64,000 bases of DNA. Origin: Cladorhizidae sp. MBARI D1340-BT2. Its lineage: Eukaryota; Porifera; Demospongiae; Poecilosclerida; Cladorhizidae. Under the pieces are notes generated by a model, which did not search any database, was not told the DNA's origin, and was given only the letters and a program-made list of their open reading frames with translations. The first letter of the stretch is position 1. Every line of letters begins with the position of its first letter. The stretch is taken from the NCBI GenBank assembly GCA_028752905.1, contig JAQNBH010000002.1:28627932-28691931 (forward strand), read 5' to 3'. Positions 37,301-50,001 of this stretch are shown piece after piece. The position numbers were made by a program, and so were the translations under genes.

Positions 37301-39618
37301 TGAAGTGGTAAGGTTTGGGATTTTTCCTGGCGTTTTCCAGTTGCCAAAGCGGTGGCCTGCCAGTGAAAAACCACTACATTTATTGATAATCTGTTCACAT
37401 GTTGCAGATAAGGGCCTTCTCTATCAGTTGACAAAATCTGGGACTTTGGTCTTGTTAATTAGGGCAGTTATGAATTGTACTCTTACTTGATGCTAAACAT
37501 GTTCTTGATATTTGCCCTAATTTGGTCTATATGTTTCTCATTTCCCCCCCGAAAATCTTGTTTTTTTGCCGTGAAGCTCATAACTATTCTACACTTTACC
37601 CCAAAAAGATAATTTTTATATCACCGGATAGCCCTTCTAATTATCTGTCTTTTGTACGTGCCAAAGTTTTGAATACTCTAAGTATTAGGAAGTTATGATG
37701 ATTTGAAGTGGTAAGGTTTGTGATTTTCCTGGCGTTTTCCAGTTGCCAAAGCGGTGGCCTGCCAGTGAAAAACCACTACATTTATTGATAATCTGTTCAC
37801 ATGTTGCAGATAAGGGCCTTCTCTATCAGTTGACAAAATCTGGGACTTTGGTCTTGTTAATTAGGGCAGTTATGAATTGTACTCTTACTTGATGCTAAAC
37901 ATGTTAGCTTCGTAGATTATCCACACTTCACTGAATAGACTTGTTATACAGCTATTAAGATAGGACTCTCCAAGTGCTCTCTCTTGATACCAAACATCCA
38001 TATATTCTGCACACTTCACTGTAATGGACTTGCAAGATAGGTATCTCTCAGTGTTCTCTATCTTGAGCTAAACATGTTAGCTTCATAGATTCTCCACACT
38101 TCACTGAATAGACTTGATATATAGCTCTAAAGGTAGGCCTCTCTCTGTTCTCTCTCTTGATACCAAACATCCGTATATTTCGCATACTTCACAGTAATGG
38201 ACTTGATAGAATCACAAGATAGGTTTCTCTCTGCTCTCTCTTGATGCTAAATAGATTCTCCACACTTCACTGAATAAACTTGATATATAGCTATTAAGAT
38301 AGGTCTCTCTCTGTGCTCTCTGTTGATATCAAACATCCATAATATTCTGCAAACTTTACTGTAATGAACTTGATATGATTCGAATGATAGGTTTCATTAT
38401 GTGTTCTCTATCTTGATATTTGCCCTAATTTGGTCTATATGTTTCTCATTTTCCCCCCGAAAATCTTGTTTTTTTGCCGTGAAGCTCATAACTTTTCTAC
38501 ACTTTACCCAAAAAAGATAATTTTTATATCACCGAATAGCTCTTCTAATTATCTGTCTTTTGTACGTGCCAAAATTTTGAGTACTCTAAGTATTAGCAAG
38601 TTATGGTGATTTGAAGTGGTAAGGTTTGGGATTTTTCCTGGCGTTTTCCAGTTGCCAAAGCGGTGGCCTGCCAGTGAAAAACCACTACATTTATTGATAA
38701 TCTGTTCACATGTTGCAGATAAGGGCCTTCTCTATCAGTTGACAAAATCTGGGACTTTGGTCTTGTTAATTAGGGCAGTTATGAATTGTACTCTTACTTG
38801 ATGCTAAACATGTTCTTGATATTTGCCCTAATTTGGTCTATATGTTTCTCATTTCCCCCCCGAAAATCTTGTTTTTTTGCCGTGAAGCTCATAACTATTC
38901 TACACTTTACCCCAAAAAGATAATTTTTATATCACCGGATAGCCCTTCTAATTATCTGTCTTTTGTACGTGCCAAAGTTTTGAATACTCTAAGTATTAGG
39001 AAGTTATGATGATTTGAAGTGGTAAGGTTTGTGATTTTCCTGGCGTTTTCCAGTTGCCAAAGCGGTGGCCTGCCAGTGAAAAACCACTACATTTATTGAT
39101 AATCTGTTCACATGTTGCTGATAAGGGCCTTCTCTATCAGTTGACAAAATCTGGGACTTTGGTCTTGTTAATTAGGGCAGTTATGAATTGTACTCTTACT
39201 TGATGCTAAACATGTTCTTGATATTTGCCCTAATTTGGTCTATATGTTTCTCATTTTCCCCCCGAAAATCTTGTTTTTTTGCCGTGAAGCTCATAACTTT
39301 TTGCACTTTACCCAAAAAAGATAATTTTTATATCACCGGATAGCCCTTCTAATTATCTGTCTTTTGTACGTGCCAAAATTTTGAGTACTCTAAGTATTAG
39401 CAAGTTATGGTGATTTGAAGTGTTAAGGTTTGTGATTTTTCCTGGCGTTTTCCAGTTGCCAAAGCGGTGGCCTGCCAGTGAAAAACCACTACATTTATTG
39501 ATAATCTGTTCACATGTTGCAGATAAGGGCCTTCTCTATCAGTTGACAAAATCTGGGACTTTGGTCTTGTTAATTAGGGCAGTTATGAATTGTACTCTTA
39601 CTTGATGCTAAACATGTT
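34377..39618 (+). repeat. Expanded ladder AB-ABB-ABB-ABBB, 5242 bp
   Basis: A starts 34377, 35285, 36595, 37906. B starts 34883; 35791, 36193; 37101, 37504; 38412, 38815, 39217. The last two A blocks are both the alternative type and their first Bs match, so an alternative-A module seems to have been tandemly duplicated at a step of about 1311 bp, with the earlier copy one B shorter. The terminal B repeats the ctttttgcac mark of 33975. That gives a 5242-bp offset that also aligns 34377-36594 with 39619-41836. Confidence 0.88.
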
Positions 39619-42600
39619 AGCTTCGTAGATTATCCACACTTCACTGAATAGACTTGTTATACAGCTATTAAGATAGGACTCTCCAAGTGCTCTCTCTTGA
39701 TACCAAACATCCATATATTCTGCACACTTCACTGTAATGGACTTGCAAGATAGGTATCTCTCAGTGTTCTCTATCTTGAGCTAAACATGTTAGCTTCATA
39801 GATTCTCCACACTTCACTGTATAAACTTGATATATAGCTCTAAAGGTAGGCCTCTCTCTGTTCTCTCTCTTGATACCAAACATCCGTATATTCCGCATAC
39901 TTCACAGTAATGGACTTGATAGAATCACAAGATAGGTTTCTCTCTGCTCTCTCTTGATGCTAAATAGATTCTCCACACTTCACTGAATAAACTTGATATA
40001 TAGCTATTAAGATAGGTCTCTCTCTGTGCTCTCTGTTGATATCAAACATCCATAATATTCTGCACACTTTACTGTAATGGACTTGATATGATTCGAATGA
40101 TAGGTTTCATTATGTGTTCTCTATCTTGATATTTGCCCTAATTTGGTCTATATGTTTCTCATTTTCCCCCCGAAAATCTTGTTTTTTTGCCGTGAAGCTC
40201 ATAACTTTTCTACACTTTACCCAAAAAAGATAATTTTTATATCACCGGATAGCTCTTCTAATTATCTGTCTTTTGTATGTGCCAAAATTTTAAGTACTCT
40301 AAGTATTAGCAAGTTATGGTGATTTGAAGTGGTAAGGTTTGGGATCTTTCCTGGCGTTTTCCAGTTGCCAAAGCGGTGGCCTGCCAGTGAAAACCACTAC
40401 ATTTATTGATAATCTGTTCACATGTTGCAGATAAGGGCCTTCTCTATCAGTTGACAAAATCTGGGACTTTGGTCTTGTTAATTAGGGCAGTTATGAATTG
40501 TACTCTTACTTGATGCTAAACATGTTAGCTTCGTAGATTATCCACACTTCACTGAATAGACTTGTTATACAGCTATTAAGATAGGACTCTCCAAGTGCTC
40601 TCTCTTGATACCAAACATCCATATATTCTGCACACTTCACTGTAATGGACTTGCAAGATAGGTATCTCTCAGTGTTCTCTATCTTGAGCTAAACATGTTA
40701 GCTTCATAGATTCTCCACACTTCACTGTATAAACTTGATATATAGCTCTAAAGGTAGGCCTCTCTCTGTTCTCTCTCTTGATACCAAACATCCGTATATT
40801 CCGCATACTTCACAGTAATGGACTTGATAGAATCACAAGATAGGTTTCTCTCTGCTCTCTCTTGATGCTAAATAGATTCTCCACACTTCACTGAATAAAC
40901 TTGATATATAGCTATTAAGATAGGTCTCTCTCTGTGCTCTCTGTTGATATCAAACATCCATAATATTCTGCACACTTTACTGTAATGGACTTGATATGAT
41001 TCGAATGATAGGTTTCATTATGTGTTCTCTATCTTGATATTTGCCCTAATTTGGTCTATATGTTTCTCATTTTCCCCCCGAAAATCTTGTTTTTTTGCCG
41101 TGAAGCTCAAAACTTTTCTACACTTTACCCAAAAAAGATAATTTTTATATCACCGGATAGCTCTTCTAATTATCTGTCTTTTGTACGTGCCAAAATTTTA
41201 AGTACTCTAAGTATTAGCAAGTTATGGTGATTTGAAGTGGTAAGGTTTGGGATCTTTCCTGACGTTTTCCAGTTGCCAAAGCGGTGGCCTGCCAGTGAAA
41301 ACCACTACATTTATTGATAATCTGTTCACATGTTGCAGATAAGGGCCTTCTCTATCAGTTGACAAAATCTGGGACTTTGGTCTTGTTAATTAGGGCAGTT
41401 ATGAATTGTACTCTTACTTGATGCTAAACATGTTCTTGATATTTGCCCTAATTTGGTCTATATGTTTCTCATTTCCCCCCCGAAAATCTTGTTTTTTTGC
41501 CGTGAAGCTCATAACTTTGCTACACTTTACCTAAAAAAGATAATTTTTATATCACTGGATAGCTCTTCTAATTATCTGTCTTTTGTACGTGCCAAAATTT
41601 TAAGTACTCTAAGTATTAGCAAGTTATGGTGATTTGAAGTGGTAAGGTTTGGGATCTTTCCTGGCGTTTTCCAGTTGCCAAAGCGGTGGCCTGCCAGTGA
41701 AAACCACTACATTTATTGATAATCTGTTCACATGTTGCAGATAAGGGCCTTCTCTATCAGTTGACAAAATCTGGGACTTTGGTCTTGTTAATTAGGGCAG
41801 TTATGAATTGTACTCTTACTTGATGCTAAACATGTTAGCTTCGTAGATTATCCACACTTCACTGAATAGACTTGTTATACAGCTATTAAGATAGGACTCT
41901 CCAAGTGCTCTCTCTTGATACCAAACATCCATATATTCTGCACACTTCACTGTAATGGACTTGCAAGATAGGTATCTCTCAGTGTTCTCTATCTTGAGCT
42001 AAACATGTTAGCTTCATAGATTCTCCACACTTCACTGTATAAACTTGATATATAGCTCTAAAGGTAGGCCTCTCTCTGTTCTCTCTCTTGATACCAAACA
42101 TCCGTATATTCCGCATACTTCACAGTAATGGACTTGATAGAATCACAAGATAGGTTTCTCTCTGCTCTCTCTTGATGCTAAATAGATTCTCCACACTTCA
42201 CTGAATAAACTTGATATATAGCTATTAAGATAGGTCTCTCTCTGTGCTCTCTGTTGATATCAAACATCCATAATATTCTGCACACTTTACTGTAATGGAC
42301 TTGATATGATTCGAATGATAGGTTTCATTATGTGTTCTCTATCTTGATATTTGCCCTAATTTGGTCTATATGTTTCTCATTTTCCCCCCGAAAATCTTGT
42401 TTTTTTGCCGTGAAGCTCATAACTTTTCTACACTTTACCCAAAAAAGATAATTTTTATATCACCGGATAGCTCTTCTAATTATCTGTCTTTTGTACGTGC
42501 CAAAATTTTAAGTACTCTAAGTATTAGCAAGTTATGGTGATTTGAAGTGGTAAGGTTTGGGATCTTTCCTGGCGTTTTCCAGTTGCCAAAGCGGTGGCCT

Positions 42601-43148
42601 GCCAGTGAAAAACCACTACATTTATTGATAATCTGTTCACATGTTGCAGATAAGGGCCTTCTCTATCAGTTGACAAAATCTGGGACTTTGGTCTTGTTAA
42701 TTAGGGCAGTTATGAATTGTACTCTTACTTGATGCTAAACATGTTCTTGATATTTGCCCTAATTTGGTCTATATGTTTCTCATTTTCCCCCCGAAAATCT
42801 TGTTTTTTTGCCGTGAAGCTCATAACTTTTCTACACTTTACCCAAAAAAGATAATTTTTATATTACCGGATAGCCCTTCTAATTATCTGTCTTTTGTACG
42901 TGCCAAAATTTTGAGTACTCTAAGTATTAGCAAGTTATGGTGATTTGAAGTGTTAAGGTTTGTGATTTTTCCTGGCGTTTTCCAGTTGCCAAAGCGGTGG
43001 CCTGCCAGTGAAAAACCACTACATTTATTGATAATCTGTTCACATGTTGCAGATAAGGGCCTTCTCTATCAGTTGACAAAATCTGGGACTTTGGTCTTGT
43101 TAATTAGGGCAGTTATGAATTGTACTCTTACTTGATGCTAAACATGTT
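39619..43148 (+). repeat. Shortened ladder AB-ABB-ABB, 3530 bp, second copy
   Basis: A starts 39619, 40527, 41837. B starts 40125; 41033, 41435; 42343, 42746. Length, order and private variants match 26916-30445: tgtatgtgcc in the first B, the chimeric first B of the last module, and tattaccgg in the last B. The T/C run of the first B differs from that copy. The matching continues into the first A and B of the next domain. Confidence 0.9.
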
Positions 43149-46100
43149 AGCTTCGTAGATTATCCACACTTCACTGAATAGACTTGTTATACAGCTATTA
43201 AGATAGGACTCTCCAAGTGCTCTCTCTTGATACCAAACATCCATATATTCTGCACACTTCACTGTAATGGACTTGCAAGATAGGTATCTCTCAGTGTTCT
43301 CTATCTTGAGCTAAACATGTTAGCTTCATAGATTCTCCACACTTCACTGTATAAACTTGATATATAGCTCTAAAGGTAGGCCTCTCTCTGTTCTCTCTCT
43401 TGATACCAAACATCCGTATATTCCGCATACTTCACAGTAATGGACTTGATAGAATCACAAGATAGGTTTCTCTCTGCTCTCTCTTGATGCTAAATAGATT
43501 CTCCACACTTCACTGAATAAACTTGATATATAGCTATTAAGATAGGTCTCTCTCTGTGCTCTCTGTTGATATCAAACATCCATAATATTCTGCACACTTT
43601 ACTGTAATGGACTTGATATGATTCGAATGATAGGTTTCATTATGTGTTCTCTATCTTGATATTTGCCCTAATTTGGTCTATATGTTTCTCATTTTCCCCC
43701 CGAAAATCTTGTTTTTTTGCCGTGAAGCTCATAACTTTTCTACACTTTACCCAAAAAAGATAATTTTTATATCACCGGATAGCTCTTCTAATTATCTGTC
43801 TTTTGTACGTGCCAAAATTTTAAGTACTCTAAGTATTAGCAAGTTATGGTGATTTGAAGTGGTAAGGTTTGGGATCTTTCCTGGCGTTTTCCAGTTGCCA
43901 AAGCGGTGGCCTGCCAGTGAAAACCACTACATTTATTGATAATCTGTTCACATGTTGCAGATAAGGGCCTTCTCTATCAGTTGACAAAATCTGGGACTTT
44001 GGTCTTGTTAATTAGGGCAGTTATGAATTGTACTCTTACTTGATGCTAAACATGTTCTTGATATTTGCCCTAATTTGGTCTATATGTTTCTCATTTTCCC
44101 CCCGAAAATCTTGTTTTTTTGCCGTGAAGCTCATAACTTTTCTACACTTTATCTAAAAAAGATAATTTTTATATCACCGGATAGCTCTTCTAATTATCTG
44201 TCTTTTGTACGTGCCAAAATTTTAAGTACTCTAAGTATTAGCAAGTTATGGTGATTTGAAGTGGTAAGGTTTGGGATCTTTCCTGGCGTTTTCCAGTTGC
44301 CAAAGCGGTGGCCTGCCAGTGAAAACCACTACATTTATTGATAATCTGTTCACATGTTGCAGATAAGGGCCTTCTCTATCAGTTGACAAAATCTGGGACT
44401 TTGGTCTTGTTAATTAGGGCAGTTATGAATTGTACTCTTACTTGATGCTAAACATGTTCTTGATATTTGCCCTAATTTGGTCTATATGTTTCTCATTTCC
44501 CCCCCGAAAATCTTGTTTTTTTGCCGTGAAGCTCATAACTTTTCTACACTTTACCCAAAAAAGATAATTTTTATATCACCGGATAGCCCTTCTAATTATC
44601 TGTCTTTTGTACGTGCCAAAATTTTGAGTACTCTAAGTATTAGCAAGTTATGGTGATTTGAAGTGTTAAGGTTTGTGATTTTTCCTGGCGTTTTCCAGTT
44701 GCCAAAGCGGTGGCCTGCCAGTGAAAAACCACTACATTTATTGATAATCTGTTCACATGTTGCAGATAAGGGCCTTCTCTATCAGTTGACAAAATCTGGG
44801 ACTTTGGTCTTGTTAATTAGGGCAGTTATGAATTGTACTCTTACTTGATGCTAAACATGTTAGCTTCGTAGATTATCCACACTTCACTGAATAGACTTGT
44901 TATACAGCTATTAAGATAGGACTCTCCAAGTGCTCTCTCTTGATACCAAACATCCATATATTCTGCACACTTCACTGTAATGGACTTGCAAGATAGGTAT
45001 CTCTCAGTGTTCTCTATCTTGAGCTAAACATGTTAGCTTCATAGATTCTCCACACTTCACTGTATAAACTTGATATATAGCTCTAAAGGTAGGCCTCTCT
45101 CTGTTCTCTCTCTTGATACCAAACATCCGTATATTCCGCATACTTCACAGTAATGGACTTGATAGAATCACAAGATAGGTTTCTCTCTGCTCTCTCTTGA
45201 TGCTAAATAGATTCTCCACACTTCACTGAATAAACTTGATATATAGCTATTAAGATAGGTCTCTCTCTGTGCTCTCTGTTGATATCAAACATCCATAATA
45301 TTCTGCACACTTTACTGTAATGGACTTGATATGATTCGAATGATAGGTTTCATTATGTGTTCTCTATCTTGATATTTGCCCTAATTTGGTCTATATGTTT
45401 CTCATTTTCCCCCCGAAAATCTTGTTTTTTTGCCGTGAAGCTCATAACTTTTCTACACTTTACCCAAAAAAGATAATTTTTATATCACCGGATAGCTCTT
45501 CTAATTATCTGTCTTTTGTACGTGCCAAAATTTTAAGTACTCTAAGTATTAGCAAGTTATGGTGATTTGAAGTGGTAAGGTTTGGGATCTTTCCTGGCGT
45601 TTTCCAGTTGCCAAAGCGGTGGCCTGCCAGTGAAAACCACTACATTTATTGATAATCTGTTCACATGTTGCAGATAAGGGCCTTCTCTATCAGTTGACAA
45701 AATCTGGGACTTTGGTCTTGTTAATTAGGGCAGTTATGAATTGTACTCTTACTTGATGCTAAACATGTTCTTGATATTTGCCCTAATTTGGTCTATATGT
45801 TTCTCATTTTCCCCCCGAAAATCTTGTTTTTTTGCCGTGAAGCTCATAACTTTTATACACTTTACCTAAAAAAGATAATTTTTATATCACCGGATAGCTC
45901 TTCTAATTATCTGTCTTTTGTACGTGCCAAAATTTTAAGTACTCTAAGTATTAGCAAGTTATGGTGATTTGAAGTGGTAAGGTTTGGGATCTTTCCTGGC
46001 GTTTTCCAGTTGCCAAAGCGGTGGCCTGCCAGTGAAAACCACTACATTTATTGATAATCTGTTCACATGTTGCAGATAAGGGCCTTCTCTATCAGTTGAC

Positions 46101-49100
46101 AAAATCTGGGACTTTGGTCTTGTTAATTAGGGCAGTTATGAATTGTACTCTTACTTGATGCTAAACATGTTCTTGATATTTGCCCTAATTTGGTCTATAT
46201 GTTTCTCATTTTCCCCCCGAAAATCTTGTTTTTTTGCCGTGAAGCTCATAACTTTTCTACACTTTACCCAAAAAAGATAATTTTTATATCACCGGATAGC
46301 CCTTCTAATTATCTGTCTTTTGTACGTGCCAAAATTTTGAGTACTCTAAGTATTAGCAAGTTATGGTGATTTGAAGTGTTAAGGTTTGTGATTTTTCCTG
46401 GCGTTTTCCAGTTGCCAAAGCGGTGGCCTGCCAGTGAAAAACCACTACATTTATTGATAATCTGTTCACATGTTGCAGATAAGGGCCTTCTCTATCAGTT
46501 GACAAAATCTGGGACTTTGGTCTTGTTAATTAGGGCAGTTATGAATTGTACTCTTACTTGATGCTAAACATGTTAGCTTCGTAGATTATCCACACTTCAC
46601 TGAATAGACTTGTTATACAGCTATTAAGATAGGACTCTCCAAGTGCTCTCTCTTGATACCAAACATCCATATATTCTGCACACTTCACTGTAATGGACTT
46701 GCAAGATAGGTATCTCTCAGTGTTCTCTATCTTGAGCTAAACATGTTAGCTTCATAGATTCTCCACACTTCACTGTATAAACTTGATATATAGCTCTAAA
46801 GGTAGGCCTCTCTCTGTTCTCTCTCTTGATACCAAACATCCGTATATTCCGCATACTTCACAGTAATGGACTTGATAGAATCACAAGATAGGTTTCTCTC
46901 TGCTCTCTCTTGATGCTAAATAGATTCTCCACACTTCACTGAATAAACTTGATATATAGCTATTAAGATAGGTCTCTCTCTGTGCTCTCTGTTGATATCA
47001 AACATCCATAATATTCTGCACACTTTACTGTAATGGACTTGATATGATTCGAATGATAGGTTTCATTATGTGTTCTCTATCTTGATATTTGCCCTAATTT
47101 GGTCTATATGTTTCTCATTTTCCCCCCGAAAATCTTGTTTTTTTGCCGTGAAGCTCATAACTTTTCAACACTTTACCCAAAAAAGATAATTTTTATATCA
47201 CCGGATAGCTCTTCTAATTATCTGTCTTTTGTACGTGCCAAAATTTTAAGTACTCTAAGTATTAGCAAGTTATGGTGATTTGAAGTGGTAAGGTTTGGGA
47301 TCTTTCCTGGCGTTTTCCAGTTGCCAAAGCGGTGGCCTGCCAGTGAAAACCACTACATTTATTGATAATCTGTTCACATGTTGCAGATAAGGGCCTTCTC
47401 TATCAGTTGACAAAATCTGGGACTTTGGTCTTGTTAATTAGGGCAGTTATGAATTGTACTCTTACTTGATGCTAAACATGTTCTTGATATTTGCCCTAAT
47501 TTGGTCTATATGTTTCTCATTTTCCCCCCGAAAATCTTGTTTTTTTGCCGTGAAGCTCATAACTTTTCTACACTTTACCTAAAAAAGATAATTTTTATAT
47601 CACCGGATAGCTCTTCTAATTATCTGTCTTTTGTACGTGCCAAAATTTTAAGTACTCTAAGTATTAGCAAGTTATGGTGATTTGAAGTGGTAAGGTTTGG
47701 GATCTTTCCTGGCGTTTTCCAGTTGCCAAAGCGGTGGCCTGCCAGTGAAAACCACTACATTTATTGATAATCTGTTCACATGTTGCAGATAAGGGCCTTC
47801 TCTATCAGTTGACAAAATCTGGGACTTTGGTCTTGTTAATTAGGGCAGTTATGAATTGTACTCTTACTTGATGCTAAACATGTTCTTGATATTTGCCCTA
47901 ATTTGGTCTATATGTTTCTCATTTTCCCCCCGAAAATCTTGTTTTTTTGCCGTGAAGCTCATAACTTTTCTACACTTTACCCAAAAAAGATAATTTTTAT
48001 ATCACCGGATAGCCCTTCTAATTATCTGTCTTTTGTACGTGCCAAAATTTTGAGTACTCTAAGTATTAGCAAGTTATGGTGATTTGAAGTGTTAAGGTTT
48101 GTGATTTTTCCTGGCGTTTTCCAGTTGCCAAAGCGGTGGCCTGCCAGTGAAAAACCACTACATTTATTGATAATCTGTTCACATGTTGCAGATAAGGGCC
48201 TTCTCTATCAGTTGACAAAATCTGGGACTTTGGTCTTGTTAATTAGGGCAGTTATGAATTGTACTCTTACTTGATGCTAAACATGTTAGCTTCGTAGATT
48301 ATCCACACTTCACTGAATAGACTTGTTATACAGCTATTAAGATAGGACTCTCCAAGTGCTCTCTCTTGATACCAAACATCCATATATTCTGCACACTTCA
48401 CTGTAATGGACTTGCAAGATAGGTATCTCTCAGTGTTCTCTATCTTGAGCTAAACATGTTAGCTTCATAGATTCTCCACACTTCACTGTATAAACTTGAT
48501 ATATAGCTCTAAAGGTAGGCCTCTCTCTGTTCTCTCTCTTGATACCAAACATCCGTATATTCCGCATACTTCACAGTAATGGACTTGATAGAATCACAAG
48601 ATAGGTTTCTCTCTGCTCTCTCTTGATGCTAAATAGATTCTCCACACTTCACTGAATAAACTTGATATATAGCTATTAAGATAGGTCTCTCTCTGTGCTC
48701 TCTGTTGATATCAAACATCCATAATATTCTGCACACTTTACTGTAATGGACTTGATATGATTCGAATGATAGGTTTCATTATGTGTTCTCTATCTTGATA
48801 TTTGCCCTAATTTGGTCTATATGTTTCTCATTTTCCCCCCGAAAATCTTGTTTTTTTGCCGTGAAGCTCATAACTTTTCTACACTTTACCCAAAAAAGAT
48901 AATTTTTATATCACTGGATAGCCCTTCTAATTATCTGTCTTTTGTACGTGCCAAAGTTTTTAATACTCTAAGTATTAGGAAGTTATGATGATTTGAAGTG
49001 GTAAGGTTTGTGATTTTCCTGGCGTTTTCCAGTTGCCAAAGCGGTGGCCTGCCAGTGAAAAACCACTACATTTATTGATAATCTGTTCACATGTTGCAGA

Positions 49101-50001
49101 TAAGGGCCTTCTCTATCAGTTGACAAAATCTGGGACTTTGGTCTTGTTAATTAGGGCAGTTATGAATTGTACTCTTACTTGATGCTAAACATGTTCTTGA
49201 TATTTGCCCTAATTTGGTCTATATGTTTCTCATTTTCCCCCCGAAAATCTTGTTTTTTTGCCGTGAAGCTCATAACTTTTCTACACTTTACCCAAAAAAG
49301 ATAATTTTTATATCACCGGATAGCCCTTCTAATTATCTGTCTTTTGTACGTGCCAAAATTTTGAGTACTCTAAGTATTAGCAAGTTATGGTGATTTGAAG
49401 TGTTAAGGTTTGTGATTTTTCCTGGCGTTTTCCAGTTGCCAAAGCGGTGGCCTGCCAGTGAAAAACTACTACATTTATTGATAATCTGTTCACATGTTGC
49501 AGATAAGGGCCTTCTCTATCAGTTGACAAAATCTGGGACTTTGGTCTTGTTAATTAGGGCAGTTATGAATTGTACTCTTACTTGATGCTAAACATGTTCT
49601 TGATATTTGCCCTAATTTGGTCTATATGTTTCTCATTTTCCCCCCGAAAATCTTGTTTTTTTGCCGTGAAGCTCATAACTTTTCTACACTTTACCCAAAA
49701 AAGATAATTTTTATATCACCGGATAGCCCTTCTAATTATCTGTCTTTTGTACGTGCCAAAATTTTGAGTACTCTAAGTATTAGCAAGTTATGGTGATTTG
49801 AAGTGTTAAGGTTTGTGATTTTTCCTGGCGTTTTCCAGTTGCCAAAGCGGTGGCCTGCCAGTGAAAAACCACTACATTTATTGATAATCTGTTCACATGT
49901 TGCAGATAAGGGCCTTCTCTATCAGTTGACAAAATCTGGGACTTTGGTCTTGTTAATTAGGGCAGTTATGAATTGTACTCTTACTTGATGCTAAACATGT
50001 T
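43149..50001 (+). repeat. HOR domain of four tandem ABBB modules, about 1713 bp each
   Basis: Modules 43149-44861, 44862-46574, 46575-48287 and 48288-50001. A starts 43149, 44862, 46575, 48288. B starts 43655, 44057, 44459; 45368, 45770, 46172; 47081, 47483, 47885; 48794, 49196, 49599. This is the only place where one module type repeats four times. In the first three modules the Bs run: a 402-bp four-A form, a second with acctaaaaaag or atctaaaaaag, then a 403-bp five-A form. The fourth differs: its first B has cactgg and tttttaatac, and two five-A Bs follow, the first with a private aaaaactact. Confidence 0.92.
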
